Positions 8,288 through 16,698 of a DNA stretch of 39,359 nt are shown here, piece after piece. The notes beneath the pieces were generated by a model, which saw nothing but the letters and a program-made list of their open reading frames with translations, ran no database searches and was not told the DNA's origin. The stretch comes from Desulfocapsa sp. (GTDB lineage: Bacteria; Desulfobacterota; Desulfobulbia; Desulfobulbales; Desulfocapsaceae). Position 1 is the stretch's first letter, and every line of letters begins with the position of its first letter. The DNA is taken from positions 1-39,359 of the forward strand of contig JAIPEF010000012.1 of NCBI GenBank assembly GCA_021737265.1, written 5' to 3'. The position numbers and the translations under genes were made by a program.

Positions 8288-9469
8288 ATGCAGCGACTCT
8301 CTTCCCCTTTTCTTCTGCTTGCCACTCTGTTTCTCCTCCTGCACGGCTGTGCCAAAGCCTCCCTTGACAAGGTAGGAGACAACGACCTTCCCTCGTTTAC
8401 TGATGAGATGGGACTTGACAATTTACTTACCGGTGCTGTCCGCCATCTTCACTACCTGAACAAACTCCCGAATGATTCTTCTTTCACTCTGGGCTCAGAC
8501 ACCTATCCTGTCTCCTGGATGCGGGAATCCATGGACTCCTTCATTGACATCCTGAAGCAGGATCCAAACCCGGAGGAACTGGCTCGTATCGTGCGTGAGA
8601 ACTACACAGTCTACCAGGCAGGTGGAAGAAAAGACTCACCCAAGGGGGAAATGCTGATCACCGGATACTACGAACCGTTGCTCTTGGGAAGCCTGACAAA
8701 AGAGGGTGATTTTCTCTATCCACTGTACAGCCCGCCCCCAACACTTATTCAGATACAAGACCCAAGCAGCGGCAAAACACTTTTCAAACGCAAAAACAAT
8801 AAGGGACAACTAGTCCCCTATTGGACACGCAAAGAGATCAAGGAAAAAAATATTGCTGCCGGAAATGAACTGGTTTACCTGGATAACCCTGTGGATGCAT
8901 TTATCCTCCAAGTTCAGGGTTCCGGCAAAATCCAACTGACAGATGGTTCCATCCGTTCCATTCATTATGCCGCATCCAATGGCCTTGAATATTTTTCCAT
9001 TGGCAAACTCCTGGTGGACCAGGGAAAGATGACCCTGGAAGAAGCATCCATCCCCAGCATCCGTAAGTATCTGCGTGAGCACCCGGATGAAGAGGAAGAG
9101 ATCCTAAATCATAACATCAAATTTATCTTCTTCCACTGGGCAACTGAGACCTCTCCCTTGGGCAGCCTCGGTGAACCGCTCACTGCCGGCCGTTCTCTTG
9201 CTGTGGATCCGGATGTCCTGCCCCAGGAGGCCCTGGCGTTCCTCGTCAGTCGCAAACCGGTTCTCAATGACGCTGGAGACATCACTGCATGGGTTCCCAT
9301 GCAGCGCTTCGTTTTTCCGCAGGATAGTGGTTCCGCAATCCTCGGCAGCGGTCGTGCTGATCTTTTCTGGGGAAATGGAGACTATGCCAGAAAGGCGGCG
9401 GGTAGCATGAAGGAAAAGGGAACGCTCTACTTTCTGGTGAAAAACAGTTTTGAAGAACAGGAAAAATGA
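8288..9469 (+). CDS. mltA: MltA-type lytic murein transglycosylase, lipoprotein
   Basis: Peptidoglycan lytic transglycosylase of the GH102 family, unrelated in fold to MltB. The signal peptide ends with LLLHGC (C21), a lipoprotein site with an unusual His at -2, so outer-membrane anchoring is likely. The MltA domain follows (ITGYYEPLL, near 125; FILQVQGSGKIQLTDG, near 205). The C-terminal 3D domain contains SLAVDPDVLP and DSGSAILGSGRADLFWG, the latter holding the expected catalytic aspartate. At 393 residues it is of normal length. No convincing ribosome site precedes the ATG. It is separated from mltB by two repeats and overlaps the next gene by four bases. Confidence 0.93.
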   Translation: MQRLSSPFLLLATLFLLLHGCAKASLDKVGDNDLPSFTDEMGLDNLLTGAVRHLHYLNKLPNDSSFTLGSDTYPVSWMRESMDSFIDILKQDPNPEELARIVRENYTVYQAGGRKDSPKGEMLITGYYEPLLLGSLTKEGDFLYPLYSPPPTLIQIQDPSSGKTLFKRKNNKGQLVPYWTRKEIKEKNIAAGNELVYLDNPVDAFILQVQGSGKIQLTDGSIRSIHYAASNGLEYFSIGKLLVDQGKMTLEEASIPSIRKYLREHPDEEEEILNHNIKFIFFHWATETSPLGSLGEPLTAGRSLAVDPDVLPQEALAFLVSRKPVLNDAGDITAWVPMQRFVFPQDSGSAILGSGRADLFWGNGDYARKAAGSMKEKGTLYFLVKNSFEEQEK

Positions 9470-10125
9470 GTACAGCAGGGAGTTGGCGAAAAAACTCGGA
9501 GGTTTTTGATGAACGGGCAAGGGAATATGACAGCTGGTTTGACGACAGCCTGCTTTTTGCCATAGAAACAGCGGCTATTCGTGCCCTCCCTATCCATCTT
9601 CGGGAACCGGCTCTTGAGATTGGCGTGGGCCCCGGACGTTTTGGTGAGGCTCTGGATTCAGGGTTTGGTATTGACCCGGCCATGGCCCCCCTCCAGATTG
9701 CCGCAACCAGAGGTATTGCCGTCTGTCAGGCAATTGGTGAAGCACTCCCTTTTGCCGGCAGATCTTACGCCAGGGTCTCCATATTCTTTACCCTCTGTTT
9801 TGTTCAGGATCCTGCAAAAGTCCTTGCTGAGGCCCATCGTGTGCTGCAGGAGAGCGGTCATTTGATTCTTGGCTTTGTCCCGTCAACAGGCAAGTGGGGA
9901 GCAACTTTGCAGCAGAAAAAAGAATCCGGCCATCTTTTTTATGAGCATGCCCGTTTTTTTTCCATTAAAGATATCAATGCGCTGCTGGCAGACCAGGGAT
10001 TCACTGTCAGCTCCGCTGTTTCCAGTCTCTACCAGGATCCCGGAGAAGTGACGCAACAGGAAGCAGCGCAAGCCGGTATGGACGAAAAGGCCGGCTTTGT
10101 AGCACTTGCCGCCATAAAAAATTAA
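9466..10125 (+). CDS. Class I SAM-dependent methyltransferase
   Basis: The Rossmann-fold motif I is LEIGVGPGRFGEAL (about 47-60), followed by an acidic/GID-type motif II and the FTLCFVQDPAKVLAEAHRVLQESGHLILG block typical of the Methyltransf_11 family. The 219-residue protein has no signal peptide and is presumably cytoplasmic. Its start codon overlaps the mltA stop (ATGA), so it is translated from the same message. The substrate is unknown; similarity at this level covers lipid, quinone, small-molecule and protein methylases, and the linkage to mltA does not decide it. Confidence 0.85.
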   Translation: MSTAGSWRKNSEVFDERAREYDSWFDDSLLFAIETAAIRALPIHLREPALEIGVGPGRFGEALDSGFGIDPAMAPLQIAATRGIAVCQAIGEALPFAGRSYARVSIFFTLCFVQDPAKVLAEAHRVLQESGHLILGFVPSTGKWGATLQQKKESGHLFYEHARFFSIKDINALLADQGFTVSSAVSSLYQDPGEVTQQEAAQAGMDEKAGFVALAAIKN

Positions 10126-10188
10126 TGATTGTGAACAAGAACAGGCAGCCGGATATCCTGTCTGCCATCATTCATTCAGGAGGTTTCC

Positions 10189-10542
10189 ATGAAATTCACT
10201 CTTCTTCTCTCCAGCCTGCTCATGCTGACCTTGGTCTCTTCTCATGGGTATGCATCTGACCCATACAAAGTTGTCTTTGAAACCACGGACTGCAGTGGCA
10301 AAACCGGTTTTGCCACCGTGGGACCCGATGAAATCTATAAGGTGGCAGACGGTGACTGCAGCCACCCCCAGCACCCCGGGCAGAAACTCAAACAGCTGCT
10401 TGTTCATGATGGCAGTGGAAGCTATAAGGTCTACACCCTCAGCCAGGAAGAGGCCAAAAACGTGATGCTCGACGTGAAAGAGTATATGCGGTCCCGCAAA
10501 GGCGTTTTGGATCGATCTGAATCAGTTATCATCAGTCATTAA
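10189..10542 (+). CDS. Small exported protein of unknown family
   Basis: 117 residues. A clear signal peptide MKFTLLLSSLLMLTLVSSHGYA is predicted to be cleaved before SDPYK, leaving a mature periplasmic protein of about 95 residues. Two cysteines (TTDCSGK and DGDCSH) about 22 residues apart could form a disulfide. A good AGGAGG ribosome site stands before the ATG. I do not recognise the family. It follows the methyltransferase by 63 bases and is the last plus-strand gene before the bidirectional terminator at 10556, so it may be part of the envelope run. Confidence 0.8.
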   Translation: MKFTLLLSSLLMLTLVSSHGYASDPYKVVFETTDCSGKTGFATVGPDEIYKVADGDCSHPQHPGQKLKQLLVHDGSGSYKVYTLSQEEAKNVMLDVKEYMRSRKGVLDRSESVIISH

Positions 10543-10555
10543 TTCCTCCACAAAA

Positions 10556-10589
10556 AAAGGGGCCTTGGAATTTCTTCCAAAGCCCCTTT
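10556..10589. terminator. Bidirectional terminator between convergent genes
   Basis: Stem AAAGGGGCCTTGGAA / TTCCAAAGCCCCTTT has a TTTC loop. The T run is strong on the minus strand (plus-strand A tract 10552-10558) and weaker on the plus strand. It serves the convergent pair of the small exported protein (plus) and the CsgG-like gene (minus). Confidence 0.9.
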
Positions 10590-10615
10590 CGTTTCATACG
10601 GTTTAAACAACCTTG

Positions 10616-11569
10616 TTAACGATCCATGGTAAAGACCGACATTCCCTTCTGTATGGCGCCACCACCTGTAACCGGTGTAGCATAGGCTATCTTTTCCTTT
10701 ACCTTGGTAACCTTGATGCTTCCGACCTGGGTCATTTCCGAATCAAGAACCTCTCCAGTGTCCGGGTCCACCAACTCATCGACGGCTCCGACCTTAAACT
10801 CCCTGCCCTCGGCCACGCCTTCACGACTTCCACGATTGATAATAACCTTTCCATCTTTGACCATGACAACCGAACCTTCCCAGGGAATTCCCTCCAGTTG
10901 GTCTATGAGAAACATAACGGCCTGCCCAACTGCGTCTTCCATGGCCTTGCCAACGTTGTCTTTCTGTGCACCACCGAAATTTCCTCCAAGACCACCGAGG
11001 TCGCTTCCGTGATAGCCGACGGTAAATCCTTTCTTACCGGAGGTACCAATCACATCCGTGGAGGCCTTCACCTGTCCTGTTTCCGAATCAACCAGATAGA
11101 TGGTGACATTCATTTCAGCTTTTCCTGCAGAACCGCCAATACTAAAGCCCTGAAAGCTTAATCCACCACCACCACTTCCGGTATCGTCCTGGACGTGGGT
11201 TATGGAACCACGCACTAAAAGCTGTGCCGGGGTCATTCTTCCAATCTTCGCGGTCTTCTTCCCTTGAGCGGTACGCCCGGAAGCCGCAAAATCCTGTTCA
11301 TCCATGGCAGCCTGGCGCATCTCACCATCTCCAAGGACGATAAACCAGCCGGATTCATGAAGGAGATTGGTCATAACCGTCTGCATCCCATCCCCCACAC
11401 TCCAACGGCCTTGCCAACCTGCTTCATTCTTAAACTTGGTGACGGTAATGGAGTATCTCAGGTTCCCTTCAGGGGGGGCCGGGATGGTATTCTCCGCTGC
11501 AACCCAACTCACCGGCAAAAATATAGCAAATGCAAAACACAATCCAGCCAACATAGATGATCGACGCAT
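10616..11569 (-). CDS. CsgG/HfaB-family outer-membrane secretion-type protein
   Basis: Resembles the CsgG family (curli secretion channel and relatives). After a signal peptide (MRRSSMLAGLCFAFAIFLPVSWVAA) comes the CsgG-type core: SITVTKFKNEAG, then TNLLHESGWFIVLGD, AQLLVRGSITHVQDD and VTIYLVDSETGQVKASTDV. The C-terminal ~90 residues (WEGSVVMVKDGKVIINRGSREGVAEGREF...) form a FlgT-C-like small barrel. There is no lipobox, unlike CsgG itself. The start is moved to 11569: it has GAGGGA upstream and begins the signal peptide, whereas the longer ORF runs back through an intergenic repeat. No csgA/B/E/F genes are nearby, so a curli role is not implied. Confidence 0.8.
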   Translation of the reverse strand: MRRSSMLAGLCFAFAIFLPVSWVAAENTIPAPPEGNLRYSITVTKFKNEAGWQGRWSVGDGMQTVMTNLLHESGWFIVLGDGEMRQAAMDEQDFAASGRTAQGKKTAKIGRMTPAQLLVRGSITHVQDDTGSGGGGLSFQGFSIGGSAGKAEMNVTIYLVDSETGQVKASTDVIGTSGKKGFTVGYHGSDLGGLGGNFGGAQKDNVGKAMEDAVGQAVMFLIDQLEGIPWEGSVVMVKDGKVIINRGSREGVAEGREFKVGAVDELVDPDTGEVLDSEMTQVGSIKVTKVKEKIAYATPVTGGGAIQKGMSVFTMDR

Positions 11570-11610
11570 AACAATTTCCCTCACTATTTTAATCCAATTA
11601 CAATCTGGTG

Positions 11611-11688
11611 TTACACCAAAAACCTCAAACCTAGGATGGCTAAGTAAAAGCTCCATATGCGAGGCGCGTATTTTTTTCGACGCCATCA
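11611..11688 (-). repeat. Palindromic intergenic repeat, family P copy B (short)
   Basis: On the minus strand it begins TGATGGCGTCG and carries TTAGCCATCCTAGGTTTGAGGTTTTT, shared with copy D. The left arm is shortened and diverged. It lies between aroA and the CsgG-like gene and artificially extends that gene's ORF upstream. Confidence 0.75.
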
Positions 11689-11721
11689 ATTTTGAAAGTG
11701 TATCTAATTAACAGAAGCAAA

Positions 11722-12990
11722 TCAATAGAGTTTTTCAAACCTCTCCCAGAAATCAGGGAAAGATTTGGCAACACAGCCTTCTCCGGTAATCTGTACCCCT
11801 GCAACCCGAAGGCCTGTCACTGCGAAACTCATGGCCATCCGGTGATCTTTGTAGGTTTCAATCTCGGCTCCATGCAAACTCTTCCCTCCGTCTCCATGGA
11901 TCACCATAAAATCATCCCCTTCCTCTACCCTGGCTCCCATTTTTGCAAGCTCTGTGAGCGTGGCTGTCAGACGATCACATTCTTTAATGCGCAGGTGGGC
12001 AATATTGTTAATCACTGTTTTCCCGTGGGCAAAGGCCGCTACCACTGCGAGTGTCGGCACCACATCGGGCATGTCTCCCATGTCCACCGTGATCCCTTCA
12101 AGACGTTCCCTCCCTTGCAGGGTAATACCACCGCCATCACATGATATCTCACAGCCCATCCGGGCAAGGAGCGGAACCAGCCCCGCATCTCCCTGCAGTG
12201 ACGGCACCGGTACATTGGAGACGGTCACCCGGCCGCCGGTGATTGCTGCAGCAGCCCAGAAATAGGAGGCATTGGAGGCATCCCCTTCTATCTCATAGTC
12301 CATAGCCCGATATTTCCCCCGGGGAATGCTAAAGAAGGTGAAATCCTCGTTACATTCAGGGCTGACACCAAAATCAGACATCACGGACAAGGTCATAGCC
12401 ACATAGGGTTTTGACAGCACCTCACCCCTCACTTCAAGGGTGGTAGCCTCTCTTGCATAGGGAGCAACCAGGAGCAGAGAGGAGAGATACTGACTTGATT
12501 TCCCCTCGGGAAGCACGGTTGCACCTCCGGATAAGCCGTTACTGTTCAGTTGCAGAGGGGGACAGCCGGTTCCCCGCACTGATGTAATATCAACACCCCA
12601 GCCCTGGAGGGCCTCCATCAGTGGGCCTATTGGACGCTCACGCATGCGTTCTTCACCGTCAATACGAAAAGCACCCTGCCCGAGTGCTGCAACTGAGGTG
12701 AGAAAGCGGGTGGCAGTACCATTATTTCCAAGAAAAATCTCTCCTGCAGGCGTCTCAAGTATCCCACCACTGCCATGGACTATCCAGACATCTTCGCCTC
12801 GCTCAACCTTGATCCCCATCTGTTCCAGTGCCTTGGAGGTGTAACTGGTGTCTTCGCTTGCAAGGGGGCCAAGCAGTCTGCTTGTTCCATCGGCAAGGGC
12901 TGCAGCGATAAGCGCCCGCTGAGTCAGGCTTTTTGACCCGGGAACGGCTATGGTCACATCAACGCTTGTTACTGGTGTAATTTCTTTCAT
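11722..12990 (-). CDS. aroA: 3-phosphoshikimate 1-carboxyvinyltransferase (EPSP synthase)
   Basis: Joins phosphoenolpyruvate to shikimate-3-phosphate in the sixth step of the shikimate pathway, in the cytoplasm. Family motifs are present in order: VPGSKSLTQRALIAAAL near the N-terminus, LGNNGTATRFL, SSQYLSSLLLVAPYA and RIKECDRLTA, the last carrying active-site residues. About 422 residues is normal. I place the start at the ATG at 12990 rather than the GTG at 13005, because GGAAG lies eight bases before it and the family begins at this point. It is the last gene of the pyrK-pyrD-DUF1232-aroD-aroE-aroA run. Confidence 0.96.
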   Translation of the reverse strand: MKEITPVTSVDVTIAVPGSKSLTQRALIAAALADGTSRLLGPLASEDTSYTSKALEQMGIKVERGEDVWIVHGSGGILETPAGEIFLGNNGTATRFLTSVAALGQGAFRIDGEERMRERPIGPLMEALQGWGVDITSVRGTGCPPLQLNSNGLSGGATVLPEGKSSQYLSSLLLVAPYAREATTLEVRGEVLSKPYVAMTLSVMSDFGVSPECNEDFTFFSIPRGKYRAMDYEIEGDASNASYFWAAAAITGGRVTVSNVPVPSLQGDAGLVPLLARMGCEISCDGGGITLQGRERLEGITVDMGDMPDVVPTLAVVAAFAHGKTVINNIAHLRIKECDRLTATLTELAKMGARVEEGDDFMVIHGDGGKSLHGAEIETYKDHRMAMSFAVTGLRVAGVQITGEGCVAKSFPDFWERFEKLY

Positions 12991-13063
12991 TTTCTTCACT
13001 TCCACGGTTCACTATTCCGTGTTCGATATGTCTTTTGTTCTTTTTTTCTTATACAGTTATCCT

Positions 13064-13879
13064 TCAGGTACCCAATGCCTCTGCAAGTGCCTTTCGCATA
13101 ACATTGACCGGCGCTGTCTCTCCTGTCCAAAGCTCAAACTGAGCAGCACCCTGATAGAGGAGCATCTCAAGGCCATTAATTATTTTACAACCGGCTGTTT
13201 CTGCCTCCTGCAACAGGCGAGTCTTCAGTGGAGCATAGACAATATCCATCACCACCTGGAAACGGGAGAGAATTGCCCGAGGTACAGGAGTCTTCTCGAA
13301 ATCCGGCTGCATCCCCACTGATGTCGCATTAATCAGGATATTTCCTGACAGCGTCTCAGCCTCTGTCAGGGATACCCATGAACAACCAAGTTCATCTGCC
13401 AGAGACCGGCCGCGGGATTCCGTCCGACTGCAGAGTACAAGGTTTGCCCCCCGTTCCAGGAGTCCAAAACCAATTGCCCGTGCAGACCCGCCTGCACCAA
13501 GGAGCACAACTTCAGCACCGTGAAGATCTCTTTCCTCTTCAAGTGCCCGGGTGGCACCCAGCCAGTCGGTGTTCATCCCAATCAGCTTGTCCCCTTTACG
13601 GGTGATCGTGTTCACTGCTCCGATCCGTATGGCCACGGAATCCACCTCATCAAGAAGAGACATTACATTTTCTTTATGGGGAATGGTCACACTTGCGCCT
13701 TGAATACCAAGGCCGCGAATACCGACGACAGCTGCCTCAATATCAGGGGCAGGAAACGGGAGATAGACACCGTTTATACCACTGGCAGCCAGGGCACCAT
13801 TGTGCATCGCCGGACTTAAAGAATGAGAAACCGGATTACCGATTATTCCATACAACACTGTCTTCCCGTTAATGCGCAT
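13064..13879 (-). CDS. aroE: Shikimate dehydrogenase (NADP+)
   Basis: Reduces 3-dehydroshikimate to shikimate with NADPH. The substrate site motif NPVSHSLSPAMHN is near the N-terminus. The catalytic lysine is in ASVTIPHKENVM, and the conserved GMNTDWLGA follows. The Rossmann motif is VVLLGAGGSARAIGFGL. At 271 residues it has the usual AroE length and is a single-domain enzyme, not fused to AroD as in plants and some bacteria. It starts four bases after the aroD stop, so the two consecutive pathway steps are translated together. Confidence 0.96.
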   Translation of the reverse strand: MRINGKTVLYGIIGNPVSHSLSPAMHNGALAASGINGVYLPFPAPDIEAAVVGIRGLGIQGASVTIPHKENVMSLLDEVDSVAIRIGAVNTITRKGDKLIGMNTDWLGATRALEEERDLHGAEVVLLGAGGSARAIGFGLLERGANLVLCSRTESRGRSLADELGCSWVSLTEAETLSGNILINATSVGMQPDFEKTPVPRAILSRFQVVMDIVYAPLKTRLLQEAETAGCKIINGLEMLLYQGAAQFELWTGETAPVNVMRKALAEALGT

Positions 13880-13882
13880 GGT

Positions 13883-14578
13883 CTACGGCCCCATCAATGA
13901 GTAGATTTCACGTAAGGCGGAGACTGTCAACTGTCCCGGAGCTGTTGCTTCGTTTGCACTTGCCGCACAGTAGGTCATATAGCCGCCAAGATCACAGGTG
14001 GCAACCCGGCTGATTACTCCAGGGCGGCCCATGCAGAAGGCAATCAAGGGGAAATCAAGCTGCTGAGCTACCTCCTGCAGCTGTAAGACTCTGAGCACAT
14101 CCCAATGGGAGTGGGCGGTGGTGATAATTTTTCCGATATCAGCACCCTTGTCCTGCATTAGGGCCATACTTCCCACAAGCTCTTCACGCGTCGGTGTCCC
14201 ATGAAAATTGTGCCGGGAGAGAATGAGTTGAGTCCTGCTCTGTTGCAGAGCTGTACGCATTTTCTGATGCGACTCATCAGGGGCAAGCAACTCAAGGTCA
14301 ACATATCCTGCGTTTTCAGCCACTGCCTCAAGCAGAGCTCCCATACGTGCGTCCTCACTTCCGGAAAAGTTTCCACCTTCCCACTGCGGTCGGTTGGTGA
14401 ACAGCAGTGGCCTGGACACAGCGTTTAAAAAAGGTGATATCGCCGGTACAACCAGACTGTCGAGGCGGATTTCCAGGACATCGGCCTGTGACGCCACAGA
14501 ATCGGCAACGGCCAGGGCGTCATCGATGGTCTCACGACCAATGGATACACAGATACGGGGCTGAGAGTTTGTTGTCAT
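13883..14578 (-). CDS. aroD: 3-dehydroquinate dehydratase, type I
   Basis: Dehydrates 3-dehydroquinate to 3-dehydroshikimate through a Schiff base. The N-terminal ICVSIGRETIDDAL and LEIRLDSL are typical. The catalytic histidine lies in ILSRHNFHGTPTREELV and the Schiff-base lysine in GADIGKIITTAHSHWD. The 231-residue barrel is of normal length. It sits between the DUF1232 gene (14 bases upstream) and aroE (4 bases downstream). Confidence 0.95.
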   Translation of the reverse strand: MTTNSQPRICVSIGRETIDDALAVADSVASQADVLEIRLDSLVVPAISPFLNAVSRPLLFTNRPQWEGGNFSGSEDARMGALLEAVAENAGYVDLELLAPDESHQKMRTALQQSRTQLILSRHNFHGTPTREELVGSMALMQDKGADIGKIITTAHSHWDVLRVLQLQEVAQQLDFPLIAFCMGRPGVISRVATCDLGGYMTYCAASANEATAPGQLTVSALREIYSLMGP

Positions 14579-14592
14579 AGTACTTGTTCTGT

Positions 14593-14829
14593 TTACTTGT
14601 TCTGTTTCTGAGCTATTTTCAGGGCCCAGGCCACGAGCAGAGAAATGACAGTCAGGTCATCAAGGAAGCCAAAGCCCACAATCCAGTCGGGGACAAGATC
14701 AAAAGGAGAAAGAAGATACAAAATGGAAAACCCGAGAATGGCCTTCACCTTCCACGGGGTATCTCTTCGGAAAAGCAGTCGGGCCCAGGATTCTATCCGG
14801 TTCCATAAATGCATCTTCGCAGGCTCCAT
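14593..14829 (-). CDS. DUF1232 (YkvA-type) small membrane protein
   Basis: A 78-residue protein with the DUF1232 signature LSPFDLVPDWIVGFGFLDDLTVISLLVAWAL and one or two hydrophobic segments. Function of the family is not established. I use the ATG at 14829, which has GAGG six bases upstream; the ORF track starts at a TTG overlapping the pyrD stop. It is wedged between pyrD and aroD with short spacing on both sides, so it is part of the operon although no metabolic link is apparent. Confidence 0.85.
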   Translation of the reverse strand: MEPAKMHLWNRIESWARLLFRRDTPWKVKAILGFSILYLLSPFDLVPDWIVGFGFLDDLTVISLLVAWALKIAQKQNK

Positions 14830-14837
14830 AGTTATCC

Positions 14838-15758
14838 TCAAGAAAGAATGAGTCCTCCGATCAGTTCCCGAATCGAGTCCATCTCCTGTTCGGCAACATA
14901 GCGGGCAAGACCGTCAACAGCCTCTTCACTTGCTCTGGGATTAACAAAATTTGCGGTACCAATCTGCACAGCCGTAGCTCCGGCCAGCATGAATTCCAAC
15001 ACATCTTCTGTGCTCTCAATACCACCAATCCCTATCACCGGGATAGACACCGCCTGTGCCACCTGATACACCATGCGCAGGGCAACGGGCTTAATAGCCG
15101 GACCGGAAAGACCGCCAATCACATTGGCAAGCTGTGGACGCCTGCTCCTGTGATCTATGGCCATACCGATAAGGGTATTGATAAGAGAGACCGCATCCGC
15201 ACCAGCATCTTCGACTGCACGGGCAATAAGAGTGATGTCTGTCACATTGGGAGAGAGCTTGACAATGACCGGCACCGAGCTGTTTTCTTTCACAGCCGTA
15301 GTAACGGAGGCTGCCATTTCCGGCACAGTACCGAAAGCCACTCCGCCTTTTTTCACATTGGGGCAGGAAATATTTACTTCAATTCCTGCAACACCTGGCA
15401 CACCATTGAGGCATTTGGCTATCTCCCTGTACTCATCGAGAGTGTCACCCAGGATATTGACCAGCACCGGGACATCGATTCCCTGCAGCGATTCCATCTT
15501 TTCAGAGATGAACCGTTCCACGCCAACATTCTCCAGACCAATTGCATTAAGCATACCACAGGATGTCTCAACAATCCGCGGCGGTGGATTTCCTGCACGC
15601 GGCTCTAGGGAGATCCCTTTAACCACAACGCCACCAAGTCGATTTAAATTAACATAGGGCTCAAACTCCCGGGCATATCCAAACGTTCCAGAGGCGGTCA
15701 TCACGGGATTTTTAAGATTCAAAGAACCAATGGAAACTCTAAGATCCACGTCCTTCAT
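14838..15758 (-). CDS. pyrD: Dihydroorotate dehydrogenase B, catalytic subunit
   Basis: FMN enzyme of class 1B that oxidises dihydroorotate to orotate in pyrimidine synthesis and passes electrons to PyrK. Recognisable are LKNPVMTASGTFGYA at the N-terminus, the active-site cysteine in VEVNISCPNVKKGG, VIVKLSPNVTDI, and the C-terminal phosphate-binding region GIGGIESTEDVLEFMLAGATAVQIGTA. The start is set at the ATG at 15758, which overlaps the pyrK stop by four bases (ATGA) and has GGGAAG upstream, giving 306 residues. The adjacent PyrK confirms the NAD-linked heterotetrameric type. Confidence 0.95.
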   Translation of the reverse strand: MKDVDLRVSIGSLNLKNPVMTASGTFGYAREFEPYVNLNRLGGVVVKGISLEPRAGNPPPRIVETSCGMLNAIGLENVGVERFISEKMESLQGIDVPVLVNILGDTLDEYREIAKCLNGVPGVAGIEVNISCPNVKKGGVAFGTVPEMAASVTTAVKENSSVPVIVKLSPNVTDITLIARAVEDAGADAVSLINTLIGMAIDHRSRRPQLANVIGGLSGPAIKPVALRMVYQVAQAVSIPVIGIGGIESTEDVLEFMLAGATAVQIGTANFVNPRASEEAVDGLARYVAEQEMDSIRELIGGLILS

Positions 15759-16540
15759 TTCACTTCCCATAGCAACTCCTTTGCATCAAATACCGGACCA
15801 TCTGAACAGGCATGACCATACCCCCCCTCTTCCAGTGGGACGATACAGCCAAGGCACGCGCCCATTCCACATGCCATAGCGGTCTCCATGGAAACCTGGC
15901 AACCATAGCCCCTGTCCTTACAAAAGAGATGGACCGCTGTCATCATCAGGTGGGGGCCGCAAACATAGGTCATGCAATCATCGCCGAGCCCCAGGTTCTT
16001 TAACACATCCGTGACCAAGCCATGATGGCCGAAAGAGCCGTCATCAGTGGCCGGGTGTACAGAAAGTCCCAGTTCTGCAAAATCGTCCACCAGGGGAGCC
16101 AGTTCTTCCCGATTTCTAGCACCTAACACCACAAGGGGTGGAGCTGAGCATTGACGGGCCATGGTTTTGCCGAGAAAAAGCAGTGGTGCGATTCCCATTC
16201 CGCCACCGACCAAACAGTTAGGGCCATTACTGTGGATACGGAAACCACTGCCCAGTGGCCCAAGAACTGACAAAGACTCACCTTCGCGACAGTGGGCAAG
16301 GAGAGCGGTTCCCCGGCCAACAACTTTGAACAGGATCTGAAAATACTTACCATTTGCGATCTGGGAAATAGAAAAAGGCCGACGCAGAAGCGGATCCTTA
16401 CCATTGCCGGTACGAATCATGACAAATTGTCCAGGTTTTGCAGTGGATACAATTCTGGATGATTCAAGAGTCAAGCGAATAATATCAGTGGTCAGACGCT
16501 CAATACGGATAATTTGTGTTTTTTCCTGGAATTGCGACAT
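15755..16540 (-). CDS. pyrK: Dihydroorotate dehydrogenase B, electron-transfer subunit
   Basis: Carries FAD and a [2Fe-2S] cluster and moves electrons from PyrD to NAD+. The N-terminal FAD domain contains DPLLRRPFSI, the standard RxYS-like flavin-binding motif. The nucleotide-binding part has LVGGGMGIAPLLFLG. The cluster ligands lie in AMACGMGACLGC...HACSDGPVF. At 261 residues it is of normal length. It is the first gene of the pyr-aro run; the presumed promoter lies in 16541-16698 but no clear -35/-10 pair was assigned. Confidence 0.95.
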   Translation of the reverse strand: MSQFQEKTQIIRIERLTTDIIRLTLESSRIVSTAKPGQFVMIRTGNGKDPLLRRPFSISQIANGKYFQILFKVVGRGTALLAHCREGESLSVLGPLGSGFRIHSNGPNCLVGGGMGIAPLLFLGKTMARQCSAPPLVVLGARNREELAPLVDDFAELGLSVHPATDDGSFGHHGLVTDVLKNLGLGDDCMTYVCGPHLMMTAVHLFCKDRGYGCQVSMETAMACGMGACLGCIVPLEEGGYGHACSDGPVFDAKELLWEVK

Positions 16541-16698
16541 TGTTAAGGCTAGTATCTAAGGAACTAAATAGTTTTAAAAGTAAAAAAGAGGCAAGTAAGA
16601 GTGCCGGCTTCCTTCCCTTTCACCGGGGTTACCATTAAACTCAAATCGGCAATACTCCAACTGCAATAACCACCTCGTCATTCCAGTTATTAGTATAT

